NCBI GenBank assembly: GCA_010405405.1
Contig: MU004240.1
Coordinates: 960,882 to 1,024,881 of the forward strand
Direction: 5' to 3'
DNA: 64,000 nt
Source of the DNA: Microthyrium microscopicum
Lineage: Eukaryota > Ascomycota > Dothideomycetes > Microthyriales > Microthyriaceae
Part shown: positions 11,315 through 21,939 of the stretch, one piece after another
How the letters are laid out: each line of letters opens with the position of its first letter
Numbering within the stretch: position 1 is the stretch's first letter
The notes under the pieces: model-generated
Told to the model about the DNA's origin: nothing
Database searches by the model: none
The model's input: the letters and a program-made list of their open reading frames with translations, nothing else
Position numbers and translations under genes: made by a program

Positions 11315-12634
11315 TCAGGTTTTGATCGGCCGGCCGATCCATACGGCGGAGTCTTTTGTACGCCAGGCCTGAAGTTTGATCCAGGAGTGATAATAACTGA
11401 AAATTATCATAGCAGGAAGATACTTCAAATCTGAAGGCTGGCGTACGAAGTGTGGAAGAGGTTTGGCTATCTTGGATGCAAAGATCCAGAGACCCATTGC
11501 ATACATGGCATACATTGTCCAGGGTGAGTTCCCCATGGCTTTGTAAAGTAGCATAAGCAGCATTGGATCCCAGACCAGAGCAAAATTGATCAGATTGCTG
11601 AAAAAGACAGCATACCAGGACCAAGGGAATCGTTTGCGAACCAAAGGATCAACAATCATTTTACGATTCTCCTTGATGGAGGTTCTCATCCACCGAAGGC
11701 ACTGACCAAAGAATTTCTTTGGGTCGCCAACTGTAGTATAGATCATACCTGCATCCGAGTACTGGATGCGAATATCCCAGCCTTGTTGGTACATCCAGCG
11801 AGTTAGCCACTTATCGTCACCAACGCTGACAATTTCAGACTTACCAGTAGCAGGATTGAACGTGGTTTCGTTCAAAAACGCATGCTGTAGGTCTGCAGAT
11901 GCCAGGATTGAAGTACGATAAGCTGCCGCACGACCCGATAGAGTGGAAAGTCCGCCGTCAATAGACGTGGTTCCCACCATATCGAAGTTACGGCGCTCGA
12001 GATAGATGACGCCCAGGAAGTTGACGAAATCCCGCCAGCAGAAGCCCGCGTTGATGCGAACCACCCGTTTTTTGGTACCTACGCCACCAATGTTGTCCAT
12101 CTCGAACGGTGCCACAACCTCCTCAAGAAACTGAGGTCCTAGGAAGACGTGGTCATCGATAGTAACAATGATGGCGGTATTGGCAGCGTTGACACCACAG
12201 ATAATCTGCTCGCGCTTGTTAGCTTTAGGAGCCTCCAATACTCGCCAGTTCGAGTATGATAAAGACTTGCATGCGAGCTCGGCTTGCTCGATGTTTGGCT
12301 TACCTACCGTGACAATGAGGACCTCGAAAGGCTTGTTGATCAAGGCGTTATTGACGGTACCTTGAAAGTCGGGGTTGGCTGGGTCAACTGTGGGAATGAT
12401 GATCGTACAGTCATGAGGACTATACTTAGGATCAGGAATTTTTGGTGCATCCTTGAAGGTTAAGTATGCAAAGCAATGGACGACGAAGCGAGCATACCTA
12501 AAGAGGAATGCTGCAACGAAGAGAGCTATGAGAAGTGCTGGGAACATACTTGGAATACCAGCGTGTCTGTTGTGATTGGTTTGTGAGATTTTTTCGAGGC
12601 AGCTGATGGTAATTATTGGAGGATGTGGACTCAT
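11315..12634 (-). CDS. Family 2 glycosyltransferase, membrane bound
   Basis: A single-exon gene for 439 residues. A hydrophobic segment at about 31-47 is followed by a cytosolic GT2 domain and two or three C-terminal membrane spans (about 347-400). The processive GT2 signature is present: TIDDH at 158-162 (DD for the nucleotide sugar and metal), the SGRAAAYR acceptor-region motif near 233-240, GDDKW at 272-276, and QCLRW at 311-315 (the QxxRW motif). This architecture matches hyaluronan- and Cps1-like fungal polysaccharide synthases. The group includes the type 2 glycosyltransferase that Zymoseptoria and Fusarium need to extend hyphae on solid surfaces; membership is inferred from motifs. The likely role is synthesis of a cell-surface polysaccharide at the plasma membrane, with unknown substrate. 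An alternative start is the Met at residue 30. Confidence 0.85.
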   Translation of the reverse strand: MSPHPPIITISCLEKISQTNHNRHAGIPSMFPALLIALFVAAFLFRYARFVVHCFAYLTFKDAPKIPDPKYSPHDCTIIIPTVDPANPDFQGTVNNALINKPFEVLIVTVGKPNIEQAELACKSLSYSNWRVLEAPKANKREQIICGVNAANTAIIVTIDDHVFLGPQFLEEVVAPFEMDNIGGVGTKKRVVRINAGFCWRDFVNFLGVIYLERRNFDMVGTTSIDGGLSTLSGRAAAYRTSILASADLQHAFLNETTFNPATGKSEIVSVGDDKWLTRWMYQQGWDIRIQYSDAGMIYTTVGDPKKFFGQCLRWMRTSIKENRKMIVDPLVRKRFPWSWYAVFFSNLINFALVWDPMLLMLLYKAMGNSPWTMYAMYAMGLWIFASKIAKPLPHFVRQPSDLKYLPAMIIFSYYHSWIKLQAWRTKDSAVWIGRPIKT

Positions 12635-13051
12635 TCGAGTCTATAAATTGATAATCATACTCAATTGACAATGGCAATGTATTCACATATGGTCCTTCAA
12701 AGTCTCGTAATCGCGAGGTACATTGGTACTCTCCGTATTTAATGTTAGACTATGTCTTGTGAATCGAAAAGAACAAGTCTTTGTCACAGTGAGCTACAAT
12801 GGCTTTGTCAATACAACTGGGCAAATCAAGACAAAGATTGGCCTATCTCTAAAAGCATTTAGTACTAATAAATCCCATCTTCACAGCACAACCGGAACTT
12901 ATGGGTCTACCGCGATATCATGCATGAACTCCCCAACTCCGAGCTAATACTTGGTGCGAACTACCTATGTTACCTATCGCATCTACAATTAATGTGAATC
13001 CTATTTCTGCGTCCCAAATCCAAGCGCGGTCGACGACTCTTGACAGTTGTA
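12635..13051. other. Intergenic, glycosyltransferase promoter region
   Basis: 417 bp between the glycosyltransferase start and the 3' end of the next minus-strand gene. No further gene or clear motif was seen. Confidence 0.4.
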
Positions 13052-14121
13052 CTAGTACACTATGGTACGTTTCTTAAAGTTCTTAAGATCGCTTTTCAGG
13101 TTCGCAATCCGCCGCTTGTGCGCATCGATCTGTATTTGGGTGTGATTCCAGCTATCCGATAAATCCAAGCGATACTGTGTCCGCTCTGTCAGCGGAGCAA
13201 GTCCTTCGACCGTGTCGTTTCTCTCGAGAAGTCTAACATTTCACGATAGACGTTAGCCTTTGTTCGCAAATAAATCATCTTGGAGGTCTAAAGAAGAGAA
13301 CGTACCTTGGTGCATGTAGTCTGTTAAAAGCTTCTTCGATCTTACGGTTGTAGCATAAGGGTGATATTGGTACATTGAAGCTTAGACTCCACGTGTATCC
13401 CGCGTTGTTGATATCGCCATCATGGGCGTCGGGGGTTTCGTGGAAAGACCAATCAGTCACCGATCTACAAGAGCCCCCGAAGCCATCTCGAACAATCAAA
13501 CCCTGTGGTCCCAGTGCCTGTAAAGAATTAGCTCTTAGGCTTTGCTGCCTAGCTAGGCAATAACAGCTCACCTCTTTGTAGTCCCAGTACTTTTCGCCAT
13601 AATGCTTCGATGGATCCGCATAGTTGACTCTTCCGACTCCAACAAACCACCACCTGGCATAAAAAACCCTGTAGCTTCGCAGAATTAGTAGGAGAGCCGA
13701 TGGTAGAGCAAAAGAAGACACACCGCGTATAACTACATGTACCTAGTATGTGAGCATTACCTAGGAACGTTAATAAGGATATTGATAGTAGAACTAGGCG
13801 TAGATGATCAAGCAATCCGAGATTTGACACGGGCATAAGAAAGGGAATGCTCACATTTTCCATCAAAATTTGGGACGGTGGGCAGGTCAGGAAATCCAGG
13901 GTTCTTGAACTGTACAATCGTCAGTATAAAACAAGCATTATGATAAAGCTTTGATGATTTCCACTTACCTCCTCAAGCTCTTTGATCATCGCTTCTTCGT
14001 GCATAATCTCACGTTCAACCTGCTGCCTGTCGCGTGACGCAACTTGAAGCATAGCTGGCCAAGTAGCTGCGATGGCGACCAAAAGGCCCAGTATGAGTAT
14101 GAACAACCGCATGGTAATCAT
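13052..14121 (-). CDS. Small secreted or type II membrane protein, unknown function
   Basis: I do not recognise this family. Six exons join in frame to 238 residues: 14121-13969, 13909-13855, 13742-13724 (a 19-nt micro-exon), 13668-13572, 13517-13306 and 13232-13052. Residues 4-20 form a hydrophobic leader (MRLFILILGLLVAIAAT), which is a signal peptide or membrane anchor. It is followed by a charged helix, ASRDRQQVEREIMHEEAMIK, likely a short coiled coil. The middle contains GKCTCSYTRVFYARWW, then Trp- and Gly-rich sequence with WSFHETPDAHDGD, and a basic tail ending KRTIVY. The ATG codons at 14121 and 14112 are both possible starts. The exon chain is supported by frame continuity and canonical borders, so the gene is probably real. 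Confidence 0.65.
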
Positions 14122-14557
14122 GAGTTTTGGCTGACCAGTTTAGATCCGTAGAAGAAAGATGAAGAAATGGAGTTATCTTTTAGGCGTTCAGGCCAGAGCC
14201 AATTTTTATTTATGCAGTGGGCTTCCAGAGTCTGGTATAAAAATTTCTATTAGCGCCAGCAAAATAATCTGTGCGAATCTAGCTTACATTCTTAACCGTA
14301 CCGTTCTTCTTGACTCTACTATCTAGGTAGGCACCAGTCTATTGGATTATAGGGCCCTTGTGCGTTGTGTTCTGGGGCAGCTAGATCGTATCTAGTCGTT
14401 AACTCAGCTGGTTGCTTTGTTCTAAAGAGTTTAGCATATGGACAAATCATTTCTTCTGCTCATATAGTTTGAAATGGTGCGATATTAGAGGGTATCCATA
14501 CTAAGTGAACAGGATACCCTCCACTAACCACGTTTGAATGTCATTTCTTTAGCATTA
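14122..14557. other. Intergenic
   Basis: 436 bp between two minus-strand genes, holding the promoter of the small secreted protein and the 3' UTR of the permease. Nothing else is recognised. Confidence 0.4.
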
Positions 14558-16292
14558 CTAGAAAATCCATCTGATCGCGGTTTGTATTTTCCCCTTCCAT
14601 CCTGGTAGATGTTCTTTGTCCAGTTCGCCAGGCTGAACCACGTAAACATCAGACTCTAGATCCATTTCTTCCAATTTCACGATTTCCGTCTTCTTGACAA
14701 GTTTCCACCCCACATACATTACCAACATGACTGGAATCTCAATATAGTAGGAAACGAAATCCACAGCACTAAACTTGGGGCTGAAGCTGCTCCATCCTTG
14801 AACCAGAACTAGCACAATATTAAGTATAACAGAAAACCAAGGACCATAAGGGTATGTCCAGTTCTTGAACGGCAGTAAGTGCGTTTTGCCTTGTCTCTCG
14901 AGTCCAGCACGGAAGCGTATAGATGCAACGCCGATACAGATCCAGGATATTTGGTTTGATACGCTGCTTACATTAGCCTAGGAAAACCTCTAAGTCTTAT
15001 ATGACTCACCCAACAATGTTTTGCAACCAAGACCACAGTTGTCCGGCTCCAATGAAACTTGCGCCAAAGCAAAGACCGGAAACAGCTCCAGTTGTTAAGA
15101 CTGCTATCCAAGGAACTTGGTTTCGATTGAGATTCCCAAAGAAAGATGGTGCATGTCGATCTACTGCAAGTGTATAGAGCAACCGTGTTCCAGCGAAAAG
15201 AGCGTGATTTCCAGCAGAGAGAACACTTGTCATGATGACCGCGTTGATGAAACTTCCAGCCGCTGTAGAGCCAGCCATTTGAAATACGATAGTGAAGGGA
15301 CTAGTGGCAGATGATTTTGTTGATAAATTCGGCGTGTTGTATGGAACGTTAAGGCCTATTAGTAGAACTGACAGGACGTAAAATAGTAAGATGCGCCAAA
15401 ACACATTCTTCACTACTCGAGGAAGGTTTTTGGTTGGGTTCTTAGTCTCTCCCGCGGTGATAGCAATTGATTCCGTACCTCCATAAGCAAAAGAGGCTGT
15501 TACAAAAACGGAGGCGAAGCCACCAATTCCACCAACGAACGGGGCACCTGGTAAGTGCCAGTTTTCACCACCAATATAATGATGGGCTTTGTTTCCACCA
15601 GCGTTAACTGCAATTCCTAGGATAATAAAGATAATAATGGTGATAACCTTGAGCAGGCTGAGCCAGTATTCGAGCTGCATCAAATTTAGCACAAGTCCAC
15701 GAAATTAAGCAATAAGTAAACGTACCTCGCCATATGCTCTTACAGTGATGATGTTGACCCCAACTAAGACGAACCAGAAAATCAAACTCAGCGCCCAGCC
15801 TGGGAAATTGGTGTTCCAATATGTCAAAACCAGTTGTAAAGCAATCAGGTCCGATGCAGTGCTTACGGCGTCGTTGAACCAATAATTCCAGGTCAGAGCG
15901 AAACCAAGAGCATCGTCGACAAATCGGCCGGCAAATGTGCAGAAGGAACCAGCTATCGGAACAAAAGCTGCCATCTCACCCAGAGACAACATAGTCAGGA
16001 AGACGATCACGCCGACGATAATATATGCGATGAGTATTGAAGCTGGACCACCAGTGGCTAATGATTTACCAGTGCCGAGGAATAAACCAGTGCCAATTGT
16101 ACCCCCGATAGCTATCATTTGCACTTGACGAGCTGAGAGCTTTCGTGCCAGCTTATCAGCAATGACATGCTGATGTTCCGCGGCATCCCCATCATATATG
16201 GGAGGGGAGTTCCCATAAAGGTCCTTTTCTATTCCAGAGTGTTCTGGTATTGCCTGCGGCTTTCCTGTGTTGTAAGAACTGTTCTCTGCCAT
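14558..16292 (-). CDS. Amino acid permease (APC superfamily, fungal YAT type)
   Basis: Three exons (16292-15726, 15674-15010, 14966-14558) encode 546 residues, the usual size for a proton-coupled fungal amino acid permease of the plasma membrane. A hydrophilic N-terminus of about 55 residues precedes the first span, which carries the family motif IAIGGTIGTGLFLGTG. Further marks are the segment SLGEMAAFVPIAGSF, FAYGGTESIAITAGETKNP in the central loop, and SAGNHALFAGTRLLYTLA before the later spans. About twelve membrane segments are visible. The ATG at 16292 is chosen because the frame further upstream begins without an ATG. Upstream DNA has several GATA words, including AGATAA near 16811, which would fit nitrogen control, but these are short and weak evidence. 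The substrate cannot be predicted. Confidence 0.9.
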
Positions 16293-17998
16293 GACTACAA
16301 TGAGTCCTGGTAGCGGCGCCTCGAATTGCTTGTTGGTTTTCTGGGCTCCTGACTTATCATCCAAGGTGATATTACTCGATGAAGAGTAGGTGATCCGAGT
16401 ACCTGGAAGATCCGGATAAAGCTTGAGTGCAAAGTTGCATTTCGTTCAATGCAAGGTAGTAGTCGGAATAATATACTCTATTTTGTAGTGTATTTTGCAG
16501 TGCTCCACTGTAACCAGTCGGGCCACACTTTTCAGGTCAGAGTAATGGCGTAAGAAAAGCCGCAGAATAGTGATACTATTTTGCGGACCCTATCCCCGTC
16601 TTCCTAATGCTCAAAAGGTCTGCCTCGTATCCAACGCGTTCGTGGGGTTTATGAGAAGAGGTTGAAGTTGACCCTACCGGATATCGACCGGGGTAAAAGA
16701 ATACTGCACGTTTACTGGTACAAGACAGCAGTTTGATACAGCGGTAACCCTGCTAGGAGCAGCTTGTTGATACAGGTAATTAACTCATCGAAGGTATTGT
16801 CAGCGAAGCAGAGATAATCCAAAAGGTCAATACACATTTCAAGCTTTTATTACAGAATGAAACGGTTCGGTCTTGGGCAATCCTGCTGGAAATGTAACGT
16901 CCCAATTACTTGGACAAATGGCGTGATTTGGGTCGGGCTATCTTACGTAAATCATGTGTATAAATTGGAGCAAAATGGAGATTTTGACGAGAAATCGACT
17001 ACAAAGTATAATCATGATACACATTTTATTTGAATTCTTTGGCATTACAGCAACCGCCGATGAGCTACATTTCCGCATGGTCTTCAACCATAGGTAATTT
17101 AAGTACTGTTGTGTTATTGAGGAGCCTAACAAATGCGCAAGTCTGAGCTGGCTTCTCAATCTCATAGGACTTTTCACTCGAAACGCACGATATCTCTGTA
17201 GCAGAGACTGAGCCTTCCTCTTCACATGACAGCTCCTACTACAGCAAAGATAGAAAAGTTTTCAAGCTGGGCGACGTATCGCGAGTTCAAGGAAAGAACC
17301 TAGCTAAGAGTCATGCTCAAATTATCTATTTACTACTCTTGTCTTCCCATGAACTACTGTACTAGTAATTTGAGCAGGAGAAGATAGAGTCGGCAAGAAT
17401 CCTCAATGGCAACATGCTCGCTTTTTCCAAGATATCATGGTAGCACGAGATGATCAATGGAAAGTGCCTTACTGTTTCTCGGATACCGAATTTGAAACCT
17501 ATGTTGAAGTTGCATATTACTTGAGCTCAACGGCAATTTGACAACTACTAATTAGTATGACCAACAGCTTGTACGCAGCAATACTGACTGATGGATCAAT
17601 TTTCGATAAGCTAAGGAGGTGGCGCAGACGCTGATCCATCGCTGTAGGTTGCGATTTCGGTTCTCTCGTGATGTATAAATGTCCTCATGTGCCTCGCAGT
17701 TTTGGTACGAGGTATATATCGATGCTGGATAATCCTCCGCGAAATATGAAGGCCGCCGGACCATGTTAATGCAAACAGAGATCTTGATGGTGGTGGAGAA
17801 TGGGAGCTTGGGGAGGTCGGCGATGTGGCACATTAAATGTTGACGATCGATAAGATCAGATGTGAGCAGGGGTTGAAGCTTCAACTCTAAAAATAGCCTA
17901 GCGTTCAACAATGTGTCCGTTTCGCGATCAGAATTATTGACAACTTCAAGATACAACTGTCGCATACCGCTAACATCCCGTCTACCGGTCATGTCGCC
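16293..17998. other. Intergenic, divergent promoters of permease and ALG7
   Basis: 1.7 kb between two divergent genes. Scattered GATA/TATC words lie on the permease side. A 154-codon minus-strand frame at 17552-18016 overlaps the ALG7 start and lacks any recognisable domain, so it is not called. Confidence 0.4.
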
Positions 17999-19457
17999 AT
18001 GACCGTTTCTCCCCAATTTTCAAGGACCGAGTCCTGGGCTCTCACAACCCTCACCATTGCATGCTTTGGAGTTCTTGCCAATGTCTTCCAGGGCGATGGA
18101 AATCCGGTGTCAGCCTCGCTGGCATTTAGCGGAATATGCTACACATCTACTTATTGTATGATAAAATGGCTAGGCGCAACCTTTATAAAGGCCAATTTGA
18201 AGGGCCGCGACATGTCAAAGCTGAAGAAGGTTGAGATGTGCGTCCATACCAAACTCCAATCTTGCTACTCCGACTAACACGACTTCCAGACCTGAAGCCA
18301 TGGGTGCTGTAGCCGCGATCGTATATCTTCTAGCCATCATAACCTTCATACCATTTCCTTTCTACAAAGACATTGTCACCGCGACATCGGGTGGTGGAAA
18401 TCGCGACTTTGTCATCGAAGCACAACACATCGAAACCGGACGCCTCCTACACAAGTTTCCGCATAATAAACTTGCTTCTTACCTTTCCGCGATCCTCTCC
18501 CTCCAGGTGATCGTTATTCTAGGCATAGGCGATGATTTATTCGATATCAGATGGCGACACAAAGTGTTGATCCCGGCCTTTGGCGCAATTCCAGTTCTCA
18601 TTGTCTACTTTGTCGACTTTGGCGTAACTCAAATCAGCCTGCCCACGTTCCTACGTCCATACGTTGGCGGTCGCGAGCTAGTAGATCTTGGAGTTCTTTA
18701 TTACCTCTACATGGCTGGTTTTGCTATATTCTGCCCGAACAGTATCAACATTCTGGCTGGTATCAATGGCATCGAGGTGGCACAATCTCTCGTCCTTGCG
18801 CTCCTCATCCTTCTAAACGACGTCCTATACCTCCTTCCAAGCGCACCATATCCACATCCTGCGATCGATTCCCATCTCTTCTCGGTCTACCTCTTGCTGC
18901 CATTCGTAGGCGTCTCGCTCGCACTACTCAAGCACAATTGGTTTCCATCGAAAGTGTTTGTGGGCGATACATACTGCTATTTTGCCGGTATGCTCTTTGC
19001 CGTAGATGGTATATTAGGACATTTCAGCAAAACACTCTGGCTTCTACTGATACCCCAAGTGTTCAACTTTATTTATTCCGCCCCACAGATCCTACATCTG
19101 GTGCCATGTCCACGCCATCGACTGCCACATTTCAACGTGCGTACTGGACTTATGGAACCGTCAAGAGTAACGTTTGAGCGCCCACTACGACCGATCATCC
19201 AAACAGTCATGAAGATAGCGGCTGCCGTCAAACTATTGGATATAAAAACCGACGAGAGCGGAAACATAATCGAGTCCTCAAACTTCACCATCATAAACCT
19301 CTGGCTAGTCTGGTTCGGCCCCATGCGCGAAGATCGTCTCGCAATGGGATTAATCGCTCTCCAAATAGCCTGCGGTCTCCTTGGCCTCTTTATCCGGCAC
19401 AAACTAGCCCTGCTGATATTCACATCGGATAACTTGCAACATAGTAGCATAATTTAG
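17999..19457 (+). CDS. alg7: UDP-GlcNAc:dolichyl-phosphate GlcNAc-1-phosphotransferase
   Basis: Two exons (17999-18237, 18290-19457) encode 468 residues. The enzyme makes GlcNAc-PP-dolichol, the first step of the lipid-linked oligosaccharide pathway for N-glycosylation in the ER membrane, and is the target of tunicamycin. Family marks are PEAMGAVAA after the first loop, the acidic GIGDDLFDIRWR motif, NSINILAGINGIEVAQS, and KHNWFPSKVFVGDTYCYFAG, where the last Asp and the HNW region form the active site. About ten membrane spans are visible. The C-terminal part carries the HFSKTLWLLLIPQVFNF and PRHRLPHFN stretches seen in eukaryotic members. Length and motif order are normal. Confidence 0.95.
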
Positions 19458-19589
19458 ACGTTCCAATGAAATTTACTGTATATATCCAACCTACTCCATC
19501 GCCATGCATCTATTGTATAACGAACGAGGGGTATATATCTAACTACTAATCAAAGAGTACCCTCAAGATCTCATATCAGAACGAACGTG

Positions 19590-21939
19590 CTATAAAGGCG
19601 GCAAAGGCGGACTTGCATCCCCCAAACCTCGACTATCCCTCCTCAACAGTCCCACACTCTGCTCTTCACTCCCTCCCTGCTCCCCCATAATCCAACTTGC
19701 CGGTCTTTCCCCATCCCTCCGCACCAACAGAGGCGGGTCCACCGTCCCAATACTCTCCCCCCTTGCACGCCCACTGCTCGTCGCGACCGCCGTATACCGC
19801 ACACCATTCACCAGCGTCGTCGTGCCGGGGACTAAACCTGCTACGATTGCTGCGCGGTCGGTTGGACTAGATGCTGTATTTGGTGGTGCGTTGATAGCTG
19901 AATGGCCGTACGTGACTCCGTGGCTGTTGATGCCTTGTGTAGTGGAGGACGATGTGTAGGGCCGGTCAGGAACTGGGAGGTGGAATTTTTGGTAGGGAAG
20001 GGTTGTGGGGATGCCGCTGGGGTTTGTGGACCAGGTACCTATTGCGCGGGATTCGAATGCTGATTCTGGGAATGTTAGTGCTTGAGTGGATGAGTAGGAA
20101 GGGGATCTTACGGAGGAGGGGGAGGAGAGCGTTGGTGCGCCATTCGAGGCGGCGGTAGGAACCGATGTCGCGGGTGCGTTGGATTGTGGATACGATGGAT
20201 GGCAGGAAGATGTTGGTGAGGATTATGAAGCTGCCCAGAATGAGGAGAAGGAGAAGGCCGAGAAAGCTGAAAGAAGTGTAGGCGTCGGAGGGGGCCGCTT
20301 GCATGTTACAAAGGGAGTTTGCGGCGGGATTTGCGGCAAAGAACGTATCTGGCCGAGCGGAGGGGTTTGTGGGAACGGCGATGAAGGATTGTTGGAGAGC
20401 GACGAGGCTTATTGCAAACCAGTATTCCATTTCGCGGACGGTTTGGTTGTTGGCTAGTGGTGTGCTGTATGTCTGGCCAGAGTCTGAAAAGCCCTGCTGT
20501 GTAGATGCGAGTAACGCATCTGCTTGGAGGCCACTAAAGATATTGCCCAGCTGGGCAAAGGAAGCGGCGGTTTGAATGTTGGTGATGGTAGCATGCTGGA
20601 TTGCTGTCAATCCATCGTCGTCCCATAGATGGAAGCTGCCGTCTTTGGCATGACCAATATCCTCCCATCCACCTTTTCGAGTGCAGAGACCGTTCAGGGG
20701 GTTACAAAACTGATATGTGGTAACACAGCCAAAGGCAGAATAAGAGCGCCCCATCAATGTGCCATTGTTATCAATTGGCCCAAAGAGTGTATCATTGAAT
20801 GTGCCAGAGTATAGAGCCGTGTTGGTCAAGATCGCAATATCCAAGTCTCCAAATTCGGGACGAAGTCCATCCGCCGCAGAGTAAGTAGCGTTCTCAGCCG
20901 GAGTTGTATTGGCATAGACTGTCGCATAATCAAAGTGATAAGGACTTTGACTGAGTCCCGCAGCATCGGAATATATTGTGCTAAGAGGTGGATCCGTGAA
21001 GTTGTAAGAAACTTGATATGCGACCCCTTCGAACACATCAGTGCCTGTAATCGTAAGAAACCCATCTTGAGGTGTATCTGGCAAGGCAGAACATGTTCTC
21101 TCGTGACGAAGATTGATTTGATCTTGAGGTCCGGCATTGAGTCCCAGATGAGTGTTGGAATTGATTAGAGTGCTAGTGATCCTCACTGCGCCTTCCTCAC
21201 TAATCCGACACATCTTTGGATCTGGAAATGGACATGGAACATTGGTCGTGATTGCGTAATTGATGTTCGAAGAGGCAAAGGCTTTCTGCGAACTGCATGC
21301 ATCCGGATAACTCAAAGCCTGAGCGACTCCTGGGTAGCAAGGCTTTGCATAGTTTCCACTCTCTTGCAGCAATTGCCGTTGAATTGCCCAAGAGTCCACA
21401 TTAGTTTTGCCTTTAGTGCTGAGTTCAGGCCAGATTCCGCAGTTTTCTATACCTTTGAGCAATACCAATCCATTCGCGCCACTGAGGGCGACGCGAGAAC
21501 TCAATAGCGTCGCTGCAGTCCATATCGCAAGATGAGCAGCAGCTAATATGATAAAAGGTGTTTGTCTTCTCCATACTAATGCCGCACGGTCTTTCCAGGC
21601 CCATGATATACGACCAAGGTTTATGAGTGTTGAAAGGGGTCCGGAAGAATTTCGTAAGATAGTCTGTCGTTGGTGATAAAGTCCATCGCGAGCCAAAGCA
21701 TCTGATCTTATTTGGTGTGCCACAAAACAAAAGATACCTAATAACGAATGTTAGCATCCTGTCGTGAACACAATAATTGACTTACTCCAGAAATTCGAAC
21801 CAACGATATATACAAAAGTTGCAAAGAATGCGATTAGAATATGAGCCTTATCGTTGGATAAAGTGATGGTTTGGCCATGAACTTTTCCTTTTGACCAATC
21901 AACCCAATACCCCTGATGTGCGATGCTCGCCTGAACCAT
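19590..21939 (-). CDS. Fungal multi-pass membrane protein with large ectodomain
   Basis: Three exons (21939-21786, 21737-20112, 20065-19590) encode 751 residues. The protein starts MVQASIAHQGYWVDWSKG, a beginning I recognise from a family of uncharacterised filamentous-fungal membrane proteins. Spans are visible at about 31-50, 112-131 and 543-566. Between the second and third lies a domain of about 410 residues with several cysteines and many N-glycosylation sequons (NFT, NTT, NAT, NDT, NGT, NQT), so it is probably extracellular or lumenal. The C-terminal tail of about 185 residues is Ser/Thr/Pro-rich and ends in a poly-Pro stretch (SPPLPPL). The Met at 21939 is chosen because the longer upstream frame has no ATG. 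Function is unknown; a surface receptor or sensor is possible but unproven. Confidence 0.75.

Noticed and set aside
17552-18016. 154-codon minus-strand frame
   Set aside because: It overlaps the ALG7 start, has no ATG at its beginning, and shows no domain or exon partners.
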